Positions 19,438 through 31,136 are shown, counted from the stretch's first letter. The stretch: DNA of 64,000 nucleotides from Rhodobacter sp. (GCA_027487575.1 JAIYDJ010000062.1:62001-126000), one strand, 5' to 3'. The notes: generated by a model not told the origin, from the sequence alone. Numbers and translations are program-made.

Positions 19438-21905
19438 GGGGCGGCAGGCTCCAGATGGGTGATGCCCACCGCCCCGGCCCGCGCCAGTTCGGGGTCAAGG
19501 CTCATCGGGATGTATTCACCGCGGCGCCAGACCTCGCTCAGGTCGTCATAGTGGCGGCTCATCGGATGGCCCGACTGCCCGGTCGCCACGATGAACACCG
19601 AACTGTCGGGGTCGGCGAAATCATAGACCCCGCGATACCCGCCGCCGTGCACGTTCAGAAACGGATCGGGACCCGTGCCGATCGTGCGGCCCCGCAGCAG
19701 GGTGTTGTCGCCGCCGCTGGTCGATTGCCGGATGTTCACGAAAAACCGCAGCACCGGCACTTCGCCCAGAACCGGGTGGTTATGCGTCGCCTGATGCGCG
19801 TCGCCCCAGCGCCAGCTTTCCACGGCCGGGCCATAGCGTTCGACAAGCCCCAACAGCGCCTCGTCCAGCGCGATGCGGGCGATGTCGGTGCAGCTTTCCA
19901 CCGCCGCCGACTGGATCACGTCACACCAGACCGATGCGCCTTCGGTGTTGCGGTAGACGCGTTCGATGAAGACCGGCTGCGGATGCGAAAACGCATCGGC
20001 GGCGGCCCCGATCTCGTCGCGGGTCAGGCGGTTCTGCAGGCTGCGGAACCACGCCTCGGCGATCAGGGGTTCAGGCAGATGCTCGTTCATCTCGCCGTTC
20101 CATTCCGCCAGCAGCGCCAGCGCGCGTTGCCGCAGCCGTTCGGGCGTCCCCTCGGCCGCCGCCTCGCCGGTGAACCACAGGTCTGCGGCGATCCGCGGCA
20201 GCAGGCTGCGCGCGGTCGGGCTGACGGTGTCCAGCTGCGCCTCGATGAAGCTTTCGCGCGTGTGCACCTCGCGCGCCTTCATCAGCGTCAGCCAGCGTTG
20301 GATGCGCTGCGTGTCGCCCCAGTCATAGGACACATGGCGCGGAAAGGGCCGGTCCACCGTCTTGTTGTTGGTGTTGCCCAGCAGGCCGCTGCTCGGGTCC
20401 TGCACGCGCGGGTTCTCGGAATAGGGAAAGGTTCCGGTCCAGCGGTTTGCCCCCTCCCAGCCCGGCGCGGGCATCCGGCCTTTGGTGCGATGGCTGCCCT
20501 CGCGGACCGGCATCGCCCCGATCAGTTGCAGCGCGATCCCGCTCTGATCGACCAGCATCAGGTTCTGGGCCGGCGCCACGAACAATTGCCCGGCCGCAAT
20601 GCCGTCATCAACCGTCTTTGCCGACATCAGCCGCATCGCCGCCGTCATCGAGGTGTCGGCCCCGCTGAGCGCCGTCCATTGCAGGGCGGCGACATGGCCC
20701 GCAGGCGTCACCGAGGCCAGATCGTAATGCGACCCCGGCAGGATCGGGCCGCTTTCCGACCAGCGCAGGGTGATCGTCACCGGGTCCTGATCGCGCACGG
20801 TGATGATCGTGCGGCGGCTGATGAAATCGCGCGGGCCGTCGGGGGTCAGGTACTGTTCGGGGTTTTCGGGGTTCACCCGCTCCATCACCACGTCCTGATC
20901 GTCAAGGTAGCTGGACGTCAGCCCCCAGCCCAGATCGTCCGACCGTCCAGCCAGAACCACCGGCATTCCCGGAATCGTCGCGCCGATCACCCCGCCGGAC
21001 TGAAGTTCCAGCCGCGCGAGGTACCACAGCGTCGGCGCGGTGAAGCCCAGATGCGGATCATTGGCCAGCAGCGCCCCTCCGGCTGCCGAGCGCGCAGGCA
21101 TCGCGGCCCAGGAGTTCGACGCGCCGGCGAAGGCCATGCTGTGGAACGGTGACAGGGGCGCGTCGATGTAGGCGGCCTGTTCCGCCGCCCGCGGCGGCAT
21201 CGGCCCCGGCATCAGACCGGCGTAATCGGGCAGCGCGACGATCCCGTCAGGCAGGTCATCGGGCAGGATGTCGCGCAACCGCGGATCGGGCAGCAGAAGC
21301 GACATCTGCGCGCGCAGAACTTCGGATTCCAGATGCGAGGACAGTTGCAGCGCCATCAGCTTGATGATGGCGATGCTGTCTGCAGGGGCCCAGGCGCTGA
21401 TCTCGGACGAGAACAGGAAGAATTCCGGCGCGCCACGCCCCATGGCCTGCGCATTGACCTCGCCGATCCACGCGTTCACCCCGTTGGCATAGGCCTGCAG
21501 CGCCACCCTGGTCGGATCGTCCTGAACCTCTTCGGATGACAGCGCCAGCGAGTAAAGGTCCAGCCTGCGCAGCAGTTCGTCGATCTTCAGGGTGCGCGCG
21601 CCGAACACCTCGGACAGGCGGCCCTGCGCGGTGCGGCGCAGCATCGTCATCTGCCAAAGCCGGTCCTGTGCATGGGCAAACCCCAGCGCGAAGTACACAT
21701 CCGCATCGGTCGCGCCAAAGATGTGCGGCACGTTGGCGTTGTTGCGCACGATTTCGACCGGGGCCGAAAGTTCGGCTACCGAGAAGGTGGCGGAATAGTC
21801 CGGCAGCGACCGCGACAGGAAATAGTACCCGATCAGCAGCGCCGCCACGCCAAGCGCCACCAGTCCGGTGAACAGTCGCAAGAGCCAGCGGAAGGCAATC
21901 AGCAT
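19434..21905 (-). CDS. Penicillin acylase family protein (Ntn-hydrolase)
   Basis: ASNSWAAMPARSAAGGALLANDPHLGF (catalytic Ser-Asn), AHAQDRLWQMTMLRRTAQGRLSE, GNTNNK. Confidence 0.93.
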   Translation of the reverse strand: MLIAFRWLLRLFTGLVALGVAALLIGYYFLSRSLPDYSATFSVAELSAPVEIVRNNANVPHIFGATDADVYFALGFAHAQDRLWQMTMLRRTAQGRLSEVFGARTLKIDELLRRLDLYSLALSSEEVQDDPTRVALQAYANGVNAWIGEVNAQAMGRGAPEFFLFSSEISAWAPADSIAIIKLMALQLSSHLESEVLRAQMSLLLPDPRLRDILPDDLPDGIVALPDYAGLMPGPMPPRAAEQAAYIDAPLSPFHSMAFAGASNSWAAMPARSAAGGALLANDPHLGFTAPTLWYLARLELQSGGVIGATIPGMPVVLAGRSDDLGWGLTSSYLDDQDVVMERVNPENPEQYLTPDGPRDFISRRTIITVRDQDPVTITLRWSESGPILPGSHYDLASVTPAGHVAALQWTALSGADTSMTAAMRLMSAKTVDDGIAAGQLFVAPAQNLMLVDQSGIALQLIGAMPVREGSHRTKGRMPAPGWEGANRWTGTFPYSENPRVQDPSSGLLGNTNNKTVDRPFPRHVSYDWGDTQRIQRWLTLMKAREVHTRESFIEAQLDTVSPTARSLLPRIAADLWFTGEAAAEGTPERLRQRALALLAEWNGEMNEHLPEPLIAEAWFRSLQNRLTRDEIGAAADAFSHPQPVFIERVYRNTEGASVWCDVIQSAAVESCTDIARIALDEALLGLVERYGPAVESWRWGDAHQATHNHPVLGEVPVLRFFVNIRQSTSGGDNTLLRGRTIGTGPDPFLNVHGGGYRGVYDFADPDSSVFIVATGQSGHPMSRHYDDLSEVWRRGEYIPMSLDPELARAGAVGITHLEPAAP

Positions 21906-21984
21906 GTCGGGGCCTGTTCTTGACGGCGGGGGCGTGATGGGTTCCTAGTCCATCGGGTTGAACAGGGCAATGACGGGGGCGGGT

Positions 21985-22848
21985 ATGGCAAGGATCGCAT
22001 TTCTGGGCTTGGGCGTCATGGGGGGGCCGATGGCCCGGCATCTGGCGGCCAAGGGGCATACCGTCACGGTCTACAACCGCACGATCGCCAAGGCGGAGGC
22101 CTGGGTTGCGGTGCATGGGGGAAGCCATGCTTTGACTCCGCGCGATGCGGCAAAGGACGCTGATTTCGTGATGGCCTGCGTCGGCAACGACGATGACCTG
22201 CGCGCGGTGTGCCTTGGGCCGGACGGGGCCTTTGCGGGCATGAAGGCGGGGGCGATCTTTGTGGATCACACCACCGTCTCGGCACAGGTCACGCGGGACC
22301 TTTCGGCGGTGGCCGGGCAGGCCGGTCTGGGCTTTGTCGATGCGCCGGTGTCGGGGGGGCAGATGGGCGCGGAAAACGGCCAGTTGTCCATCATGTGCGG
22401 CGGGACGGAAGAAGGTTATGCCGCGGCAGAGCCGGTGATGGCCGCCTATGCCCGCATCTGTCGTCGACTCGGCGGGTCGGGAGCCGGGCAACTGGCCAAG
22501 ATGATGAACCAGATCTGCATTGCGGGTCTGATGCAGGGCCTGTCCGAGGCGCTGGCTTTTGGCGAAAAGGCGGGACTGGACGGCGCGGCGGTGGTCGAGG
22601 TGATCAGTCAGGGGGCGGCGGGTAGCTGGCAGATGGTCAACCGGCACAAGACGATGCTGGAAGACCGGTTTGACTTCGGCTTTGCCGTCGACTGGATGCG
22701 CAAGGACCTGGGCATCTGCCTCGACACGGCCGACCAGATCGGAGCAAGCCTGCCGGTGACCGCGCTGGTGGACCAGTTCTACAAGGACGTGCAGCGCATG
22801 GGTGGCGGGCGCGGCGATACGTCGGGTCTGATCCGGCGGCTTCGCTAG
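21985..22848 (+). CDS. NAD(P)-dependent oxidoreductase, 3-hydroxyisobutyrate dehydrogenase/tartronate semialdehyde reductase family
   Basis: ARIAFLGLGVMGGPMARHLAAKGHTVTVYNRT, FVDAPVSGGQMGAENGQLSIMCGG, GQLAKMMNQI. Confidence 0.9.
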   Translation: MARIAFLGLGVMGGPMARHLAAKGHTVTVYNRTIAKAEAWVAVHGGSHALTPRDAAKDADFVMACVGNDDDLRAVCLGPDGAFAGMKAGAIFVDHTTVSAQVTRDLSAVAGQAGLGFVDAPVSGGQMGAENGQLSIMCGGTEEGYAAAEPVMAAYARICRRLGGSGAGQLAKMMNQICIAGLMQGLSEALAFGEKAGLDGAAVVEVISQGAAGSWQMVNRHKTMLEDRFDFGFAVDWMRKDLGICLDTADQIGASLPVTALVDQFYKDVQRMGGGRGDTSGLIRRLR

Positions 22849-22880
22849 GACAAGACACGCCGCGAAAGGGCAGGTGCGGG

Positions 22881-23198
22881 ATGACGCAGGATGGTGCGAA
22901 GAAAGGCTACTGGGTCGTGTTCGCAGACGTGTCGGACCCCGAAGCCTACAAGGCCTATGTCGCGGAAAACGCCGTGGCGTTCCGCAAGTATGGCGCGCGC
23001 TTTCTGGTGCGCGGCGGCCTGATGGACCCGGCCGAGGGTGCGCCCCGGTCGCGCGTGGTGGTGATCGAATTTCCCAGCTTGCAGGCCGCGCAGGACTGTT
23101 ACCATTCGCCCGAATACGCCCGGGCAATGGCTCTGCGCGAAGGCGCGTCGGTGATGGACCTTGCGATCGTGAGTGGCTATGCCGGGCCGCAACCCTAG
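22881..23198 (+). CDS. DUF1330 domain-containing protein
   Basis: KKGYWVVFADVSDPEAYKAYVAENAVAFRKYGARFLVRGG...VVIEFPSLQAAQDCYHSPEY. Confidence 0.88.
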   Translation: MTQDGAKKGYWVVFADVSDPEAYKAYVAENAVAFRKYGARFLVRGGLMDPAEGAPRSRVVVIEFPSLQAAQDCYHSPEYARAMALREGASVMDLAIVSGYAGPQP

Positions 23199-23265
23199 CG
23201 CTGCCACCGCCGCGCCCGCTGGCCAACTGCTGAGTTGCGCGGATCAGTCTGAAAGAAAATACCGA

Positions 23266-23832
23266 TCAGGGAATGATGCGGCTGTACTTTACGCCGGCCA
23301 GCGTCGCGCCGGCGATCAGACCCTGCTGTCCGAAGACCAGCCCGATGACGGGGTCGAGTTCGGTCGTCTCCTTGCCAAGGCTGCCACCCTGTTCGGGCGT
23401 CGCATAGCGCACATCCGCACCGGCGGCCCAGCCTGACGAGCGCCGGAAATTTTCGAGTGCGTCCTGGGTCATGAAGAACAGGGCATGGGCATACTGCTGC
23501 GCCCCGATCTGGAAGCCGATCGTTGCGCGGGTGGCCGAATAGTAATCGACTGTCACGCCGTTCAGCCGCAGCGCGCCTCGTCCATATCCGCCTCCCACCC
23601 CGAAACCCGCCTCGGTGACCAGCGGCATGTAAAGCACGCCCGCCGCGCGCGTAGCCAGTTCGCGCGTGCCCGGATAGCGGTCGAACAGATAGTCCCGCGT
23701 CGCGTTGACCCGCGCATCGATGCGTGTCGCACCGCCGGACCCGACACCGTTTCCGGTGATTGCGCCGTCACAGGCCGACAGCAGCAGACCGGCCCCTGTC
23801 ATGCCCAGAAAAATCCGTCGGGAAACCTGTGT
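23266..23832 (-). CDS. Lipid-binding SYLF/YSC84-like domain lipoprotein
   Basis: Lipobox-like MTQVSRRIFLGMTGAGLLLSACDG; AAGVLYMPLVTEAGFGVGGGYGRGAL and AGATLAGVKYSRI pattern. Start chosen at internal ATG. Confidence 0.75.
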   Translation of the reverse strand, partial: TQVSRRIFLGMTGAGLLLSACDGAITGNGVGSGGATRIDARVNATRDYLFDRYPGTRELATRAAGVLYMPLVTEAGFGVGGGYGRGALRLNGVTVDYYSATRATIGFQIGAQQYAHALFFMTQDALENFRRSSGWAAGADVRYATPEQGGSLGKETTELDPVIGLVFGQQGLIAGATLAGVKYSRIIP

Positions 23833-23946
23833 CATCGTCCGCCCTCTTGCCCTCATGATGGGGTTCTACCGACCCCGTTGCAAGGAATGTAGCCGGTTTC
23901 CGCACCGGTGTCATGCCCGCTGTCGAAAGCGGCAAGGCGCCGCCGA

Positions 23947-25029
<1,083 letters not shown>

Positions 25030-25105
25030 TCAAGTCGGCAATGTGCCGTGGCACGCCGACACGTGGCCGCCAACCAACGCAAAGACATCAACGGGGCAGA
25101 ACGGC

Positions 25106-25630
25106 ATGGATTGGGTTCAGATCATCTTCGAACTGATCGACCTGAGGTCGTTTTCAAACCTGTGGTACTGGATCGCGCTGGCGGTTCTGTGGTCTTCGGC
25201 CAGCCATTGGGTGCTGGGCGTGCCCTTCGACATGATCGCCAAGGCCCGGCGCGAGGGGGGCGAGACGCTGACCGATCTGGAAATCCTGGTGCGGATCAAC
25301 ACGACCCGGCTTCTGGGCATCGCGCAGACGGCCGGATTGCTGATCGTCGGGGGCGTTTTCTTTGTGATCACGACGCTGATCATCCTTGGTTTCTGGTATG
25401 CGGTCGAATTCGCGCAGGCGGTTCTGTTCCTTCTGGTTCCGATCTCGATTCTGGGCCTTCTGACGCTGCGGACCTCGCGATTGATCGTGGCGGGCGAAAA
25501 CTCGGGGGCGGCGCTGTGCCGACGGCTGGCGCGGCACAGGTTCGCGACGCAGGTTCTGGGCATGTTCGCGATCTTCTTCACCGCGATGTTCGGCATGTAC
25601 CAGAACATCCAGATCGGTATGCCGGGCTGA
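25106..25630 (+). CDS. Membrane protein of the family often annotated 'component of SufBCD complex' in Rhodobacterales; function unknown
   Basis: MDWVQIIFELIDLRSFSNLWYWIALAVLWSSASHWVLGVPFDMIAKARREGG; multiple TM segments. Confidence 0.65.
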   Translation: MDWVQIIFELIDLRSFSNLWYWIALAVLWSSASHWVLGVPFDMIAKARREGGETLTDLEILVRINTTRLLGIAQTAGLLIVGGVFFVITTLIILGFWYAVEFAQAVLFLLVPISILGLLTLRTSRLIVAGENSGAALCRRLARHRFATQVLGMFAIFFTAMFGMYQNIQIGMPG

Positions 25631-25633
25631 CCG

Positions 25634-28600
25634 ATGGCGGATCGCATCCTTCTTGGCGGGGCTCCTGAAGGCTATTACGCGACCCTGCTGGCGCGCGAAC
25701 TGGCGCGCGGACAGGCCGTGGTCCACGTCGCCCGCGACGACAAGCGGATGGAGGCGATGCGTGCGGCGTTGGCGGTGGTGGCACCGGGCACGGTCGTGCT
25801 GGACCTGCCCGCCTGGGACTGCCTGCCCTATGACCGCGTGTCGCCCAATCCGGATGTTCTGGCGCGGCGGATGGCCACGCTGGCCGCGCTGTCGGCCGGG
25901 GTGCCGGGGCCGTTCATCCTGCTGACGACGCTGAACGCCGCCGCACAGCGGCTTCCAGCGCGCGAGGTCATCGCCGGGGCGTCCTTCATCGCACGCGTCG
26001 GTGACCGGGTCGACGAGGCGCATCTGCGCGGCTTTCTGGCGCGGATGGGGTTTTCGCCGGTGTCCACCGTGGCCGAACCGGGCGACTTTGCCATTCGCGG
26101 TGGCATCGTAGACATCTTTCCACCGGGGCGCGGCGGGCCGGTGCGGCTTGATTTCTTCGGGGATGTGCTGGACGGCGCGCGGCGGTTCGACCCCGCCACG
26201 CAGCGCACCACTGCCAAGCTGAAGGCGGTCGATCTGGCACCGATGTCGGAAATCATTCTGGACGAATCCGCCATCGCGCGGTTCCGCCAGAACTACCGGG
26301 TGGAATTCGGCACTGCCGGGTCGGACGATCCGCTGTACGAGGCGGTCAGCGCCGGACGCAAGCATCAGGGGATGGAACACTGGCTGCCGTTCTTTCACGC
26401 GCGGATGGAGACGCTGTTCGATTATCTGCCTCAGGCATCAATCGTGCTTGACGATCAGGTGACCGCCGCCCGCCTGTCGCGCTGGGAAGGCATCGCCGAC
26501 CAGTATGACAGCCGCCGCGAGGCGATGACGGCGAAGGGACGGCTCGATTCCGTCTACAAGCCCGTGCCGCCGGGCCTGCTGTATCTGGACGACGCAGGCT
26601 GGGAACAGGCCGTCGCCGCGCACCGCGTCGTGCAGTTGTCACCCTTGGCGCAAGCCCCCGGTCCGGGGGTGCTGGACGCGCAAGGCCGGATCGGGCGCAG
26701 CTTCGCGCCAGAACGCCAACAAGAATCCATCAGCCTTTTCGGGGCTTTGAAGGACCATGTTCAGGTTTTGCTGAAGCAGGGGAATGTCGTGATCGCGTCC
26801 TGGTCCGAAGGCGCGCGCGAACGGCTGAAGGGACTTCTGTCGGATCAAGGTTTGAAGACCGTTCACGAAATCAAGGACTTCCGCGAAGTTTCTGAGACGC
26901 GGAGCGGCCTTTGCCTGATGATCTGGGCGCTGGAGGCGGGCTATACCGCGCCGGGGTTGACGGTGATATCGGAACAGGATGTCCTTGGCGACCGTCTGGT
27001 CGCGAAACCCCGCAAACGGCGCAAGGCCGAGAACTTCCTGCGCGAGGTCGACGCGCTGACCCCCGGCGATCTGGTGGTGCATGTCGAACATGGCGTCGGG
27101 CGCTATCTGGGACTTGAAACGATCACGGCGCTGGGGGCACCGCATGCCTGTGTCGCGCTGGAATACGCTGAAAACGCAAAGCTTTACCTGCCGGTCGAGA
27201 ACATCGAACTTCTGTCGCGATATGGGCACGAGGACGGTTTGCTGGACCGTCTGGGTGGCGGTGCGTGGCAGGCCAAAAAGGCCAAGCTCAAGGACCGCAT
27301 CCGCGAAATTGCCGACCGCCTGATGCGGATCGCCGCCGAACGCGCGCTGCGCCATGCGCCGGTTCTGGAAGCCCCGCATTCGATCTGGGAGGCGTTCGCG
27401 GCACGTTTTCCCTATCAGGAAACCGACGACCAGTTGTCGGCGATTGCCGATGTGGTGGCGGACCTTGAAAAAGGCTCGCCCATGGATCGTTTGATCGTCG
27501 GCGATGTGGGGTTCGGCAAGACCGAGGTGGCGATGCGCGCGGCCTTTGTCGCGGCGTTGTCCGGGTTGCAGGTTGCGGTGATCTGCCCGACGACGCTGCT
27601 GGCCCGCCAGCACTATCGCAGCTTTGCCGAACGGTTCCGGGGCTTTCCGATCACCGTGCGCCCCTTGTCGCGCTTTGTCAGTGCCAAGGATGCCAACGCA
27701 ACCCGGGCGGCCATGTCGGATGGCACGGTGGATATCGTGGTCGGCACCCATGCCCTGCTGGCGAAAGCTGTGCGGTTCAAGAACCTTGGCCTGATGGTGA
27801 TCGACGAGGAACAGCATTTCGGCGTGTCCCACAAGGAACGGCTGAAAGAGATGCGGGCCGAGGTGCATGTGCTGACCCTGACCGCGACGCCGATTCCGCG
27901 CACTTTGCAGTTGTCGCTTGCAGGGGTGCGCGATCTGTCGATCATCGCGACGCCCCCGGTGGACCGTCTGGCGATCCGCACCTATGTCAGCGAGTTCGAC
28001 ACCATCACGATCCGCGAGGCGCTGCTGCGCGAACATTATCGCGGTGGTCAAAGCTTTTACGTCGTGCCGCGCATTTCCGACTTGCCCGAGATCGAGGACT
28101 TCCTGCGCACCCATGTGCCGGAAGTGACCTTCGTCATCGCCCACGGCCAGCTTGCGGCGGGCGATCTGGATGACCGGATGAACCAGTTCTACGACGGCAA
28201 GTTCGATGTGCTGCTGGCGACGACGATAGTGGAATCGGGGCTGGATATCCCGACCGCCAACACGATGATCGTCCACCGCGCCGACATGTTCGGGCTGTCG
28301 CAACTGTACCAGATCCGGGGCAGGGTGGGGCGGTCCAAGACGCGGGCCTATGCCTATCTCACGACCAAACCCCGCGCGCCGCTGACCCCGCAGGCCACGA
28401 AACGGCTGCGGCTGTTGGGCAGCCTCGACAGTCTGGGGGCGGGGTTCAACCTTGCCAGCCACGATCTGGACCTGCGCGGGGCAGGCAATCTTCTGGGCGA
28501 GGAACAGTCGGGCCACATCAAGGAAGTCGGCTACGAGTTGTACCAGCAGATGCTGGAAGACACGATTGCCAAGATCAAGTCGGGCGAGTTGCAGGGGCTG

Positions 28601-29071
28601 TCGAAGCTCGACGATCAATGGGCACCCACGATAAACCTCGGCGTGCCGGTGCTGATCCCTGATGAGTATGTCCCTGATCTGGATGTCCGATTGGGCTTGT
28701 ACCGCCGCCTGTCCGGCCTGCAGACCAAGGTGGAGCTGGAGGGCTTTGCCGCCGAGTTGATCGACCGCTTCGGCCCGCTGCCGCGCGAGGTCAACACGCT
28801 GATGCTGGTGGTCCGCATCAAGGCGCTTTGCAAGCGCGCCGGAATCAGCCGTCTGGATGCCGGGCCGAAAGGGGCCACCGTGCAGTTCCACAACGACAAG
28901 TTCGCCGATCCGGCCGGGCTGGTGGATTACATCAAGTCGCAGGGTACCACGGCGCGGATCGCGGGCAACAAGCTGGTCTTGGTGCGCGACTGGAAGACCG
29001 AAGGCGACCGGATCAAGGGCGCGGCAGAGATTGCCCGCGCGCTGGCCGAGAAGGTCGTGAAGAAGACCTAG
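25634..29071 (+). CDS. mfd: Transcription-repair coupling factor Mfd
   Basis: 1145 aa with UvrB-like N-terminal region, GDLVVHVEHGVGRYLGLETI, helicase motifs (GDVGFGKTEVAMRAAF, DEEQHFGVSHKERLK, TLTATPIPRTLQLS). Confidence 0.97.
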   Translation: MADRILLGGAPEGYYATLLARELARGQAVVHVARDDKRMEAMRAALAVVAPGTVVLDLPAWDCLPYDRVSPNPDVLARRMATLAALSAGVPGPFILLTTLNAAAQRLPAREVIAGASFIARVGDRVDEAHLRGFLARMGFSPVSTVAEPGDFAIRGGIVDIFPPGRGGPVRLDFFGDVLDGARRFDPATQRTTAKLKAVDLAPMSEIILDESAIARFRQNYRVEFGTAGSDDPLYEAVSAGRKHQGMEHWLPFFHARMETLFDYLPQASIVLDDQVTAARLSRWEGIADQYDSRREAMTAKGRLDSVYKPVPPGLLYLDDAGWEQAVAAHRVVQLSPLAQAPGPGVLDAQGRIGRSFAPERQQESISLFGALKDHVQVLLKQGNVVIASWSEGARERLKGLLSDQGLKTVHEIKDFREVSETRSGLCLMIWALEAGYTAPGLTVISEQDVLGDRLVAKPRKRRKAENFLREVDALTPGDLVVHVEHGVGRYLGLETITALGAPHACVALEYAENAKLYLPVENIELLSRYGHEDGLLDRLGGGAWQAKKAKLKDRIREIADRLMRIAAERALRHAPVLEAPHSIWEAFAARFPYQETDDQLSAIADVVADLEKGSPMDRLIVGDVGFGKTEVAMRAAFVAALSGLQVAVICPTTLLARQHYRSFAERFRGFPITVRPLSRFVSAKDANATRAAMSDGTVDIVVGTHALLAKAVRFKNLGLMVIDEEQHFGVSHKERLKEMRAEVHVLTLTATPIPRTLQLSLAGVRDLSIIATPPVDRLAIRTYVSEFDTITIREALLREHYRGGQSFYVVPRISDLPEIEDFLRTHVPEVTFVIAHGQLAAGDLDDRMNQFYDGKFDVLLATTIVESGLDIPTANTMIVHRADMFGLSQLYQIRGRVGRSKTRAYAYLTTKPRAPLTPQATKRLRLLGSLDSLGAGFNLASHDLDLRGAGNLLGEEQSGHIKEVGYELYQQMLEDTIAKIKSGELQGLSKLDDQWAPTINLGVPVLIPDEYVPDLDVRLGLYRRLSGLQTKVELEGFAAELIDRFGPLPREVNTLMLVVRIKALCKRAGISRLDAGPKGATVQFHNDKFADPAGLVDYIKSQGTTARIAGNKLVLVRDWKTEGDRIKGAAEIARALAEKVVKKT

Positions 29072-30261
29072 CGCGCCAATCCGCGCGTCATCAGCCAACC
29101 GACACCGGCGAACAGCGTGACCCCGACCATCAGGGGCAGAGGTGTGCCGTTGAATGCCAGGCCAAGCGGAGCCGCCAACAGCACGGCACCTACCGTGGCA
29201 ATCGCCCCGGTGACGGATGCGGCCATTCCGGCGATGTGGCCCACAGGCTCCATCGCCAGCGCGTTCAGGTTGCCGATGGTCAACCCGGCCATGGCAAAGA
29301 CACTGATCATCCAGCCAAAGCAGACGTAGAATTGCGCCTCCTCGGGAATCAGGCCGATGGCAAAGACCAGCAGGACAACTACCGAAATGACGGCCTGCAC
29401 GCCGATGGTGGTCCGCACAAGATATCGCATCCCCAGACGCCCAACCAACCGTGCGTTGGCGATCGACGCCAGCCCCGACGCCAGCGCGATCAGGGCGAAC
29501 CACTGCGGAAACCGGTCACCCCGCGCGTACACCTGATCGAAGATCGGCTGAATCTGCGACAGACATCCGAACAGCGCACCGAACACCAGCGTCTGCACCG
29601 CGACGGACATCACGATGACCCGGTGCGACAGAACCTCTTTCAGGGCCAGCCACAACTCGGCGACGGACAGCGGGCGCCGCGCGGCAGGAGGCAGGGTTTC
29701 GGGCTGCCGCAGACCCAGCCAGATCATCGACACCGCCGAAAACACCAGAAACGCAAGGAAAACCCCGCGCCAGCCGAAGCCCGCGATGATGACCTGCCCC
29801 ATCATCGGCGCGATGGCGGGAACAAGGATAAAGAACATCATGGTGAACGACATGATCCGCGCCATGTCGCGCCCACGGTAGAGGTCGCGCACCAGGGCCA
29901 GTGTCACGATCCTTGGCCCCGCCGCACCAAGCCCCTGCACCAGACGCGCCAGCAGGACAGTCTCCATGGTGGGCGCAAAGTAGGCCGCCAGGGCCGCAAG
30001 CGAATAAAGCGCCGCCCCGGCCATGATGGTGTTCTTGCGCCCGAAGGCATCCGACAGCGGCCCGGCGAAAAGCGTACCGATTCCCATGCCCAGAACGAAA
30101 GAGGTCAGGATCAGTTGCGCGGAATTGGGTGCCTCTGGAACCAGTTCCAGCGCGATTTCCGGCAAGGCCGGCAACATCGCATCGATCGAGAACGCAATGG
30201 TTGCAAACAGCATCGCGGTCATGGCGATGAATTCGCCCTGGCTCAAGGGTTTGATCGTCAT
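29068..30261 (-). CDS. Bcr/CflA-type multidrug efflux MFS transporter
   Basis: 12-TM MFS; ATIAFSIDAMLPALPEIALEL, LAGPLSDAFGRKN-like motif (FAGPLSDAFGRKNTIMAGAALYSLAAL). Confidence 0.9.
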   Translation of the reverse strand: MTIKPLSQGEFIAMTAMLFATIAFSIDAMLPALPEIALELVPEAPNSAQLILTSFVLGMGIGTLFAGPLSDAFGRKNTIMAGAALYSLAALAAYFAPTMETVLLARLVQGLGAAGPRIVTLALVRDLYRGRDMARIMSFTMMFFILVPAIAPMMGQVIIAGFGWRGVFLAFLVFSAVSMIWLGLRQPETLPPAARRPLSVAELWLALKEVLSHRVIVMSVAVQTLVFGALFGCLSQIQPIFDQVYARGDRFPQWFALIALASGLASIANARLVGRLGMRYLVRTTIGVQAVISVVVLLVFAIGLIPEEAQFYVCFGWMISVFAMAGLTIGNLNALAMEPVGHIAGMAASVTGAIATVGAVLLAAPLGLAFNGTPLPLMVGVTLFAGVGWLMTRGLAR

Positions 30262-30370
30262 GCCGTGTGTCCGCCTGTCACCGCCCGCTGCGGTTGCGCG
30301 CAAAGGGCATCAAATCGACGGGGAAGGCAAGGTGCGGTGGCGCGCAAAGGAGCCTGCCGATCTGCACCGG

Positions 30371-31009
30371 TCAGCCCGGCGGCAGCGCGGCCAGTTCTTC
30401 GATCACCTGCGTCCAGACCTCGGGTGGTTGTGCGCCCTGCACCACATATTGCCGCGCGATCAGGAAGGTCGGCACGGCGTTGACCCCCTTGCGCCGGGCA
30501 TCCATGTCGCGTGCGGCGATATCGTCCCGGTCGGCATCCGAGGCCAGCAGCCGCGCGATCACCGGCTCGTCCAGGCCGCAGGCTCCGGCAATCGACACCA
30601 GCGTCTCCGCATCCCCGATATCCCGCCCCTCGCGGAAGAACGCCCGCATCAGGGCAGACTTCACCGCCGTCTGCCGCCCCTCCAGCCCGGCCCAGTGGAT
30701 CAGGCGGTGCGCGTCCATCGTGTTCGGCATCCGCTTCATCGCGGCAAAGTCGATCTCGACCCCGGCCTCGCGTGCCGCCTGTTCGACGCGCGCATAGATC
30801 GCCACGGCCTTGTCTTTGCCCCCGAACTTTTCCTCCAGTTACTGCGCCCGGTCACGGCCTTCGCGCGGCATGTCGGGGTTCAACTGGAACGGATGCCATT
30901 CGATGACAAAGGGGTGATCGGGGCGCTGCGCCAAGGCGCGGTCCAGATGCGCCTTGCCGATATAGCACCACGGACAGACCGGGTCCGAAAAGATGTCGAG
31001 ATGGATCAT
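30371..31009 (-). pseudogene. DsbA/FrnE-family oxidoreductase interrupted by an in-frame TAA (stop at 30839-30841)
   Basis: Continuous frame MIHLDIFSDPVCPWCYIGKAHLDRALAQRPDHPFVIEWHPFQLNPDMPREGRDRAQ*LEEKFGGKDKAVAIYARVEQAAREAGVEIDF...LAALPPG. CPWC site intact; the only defect is TAA where the family usually has Tyr. Confidence 0.85.
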
Positions 31010-31018
31010 TGCCGCCCC

Positions 31019-31132
31019 CTAGCGGAACCAGCCGCCCACCGTATCGGCCCCGGCCGAAAGATCGCGCCCGACCCCGGCCACGGTATTGCATCCGGCCAGC
31101 GCCAGAACCAGCCCCAACATCACCACGCGCAT
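31019..31132 (-). CDS. Entericidin A/B-like small lipoprotein (37 aa)
   Basis: MRVVMLGLVLALAGCNTVAGVGRDLSAGADTVGGWFR; lipobox LALAGC followed by NTVxGxGRD typical of entericidins. Confidence 0.75.
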   Translation of the reverse strand: MRVVMLGLVLALAGCNTVAGVGRDLSAGADTVGGWFR

Positions 31133-31136
31133 CGCC

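Noticed and set aside
26639-29503. 954-aa minus-strand ORF antisense to mfd
   Set aside because: Low-complexity His/Arg/Gln-rich translation typical of antisense shadow ORFs in GC-rich DNA. The plus strand encodes an unmistakable Mfd.
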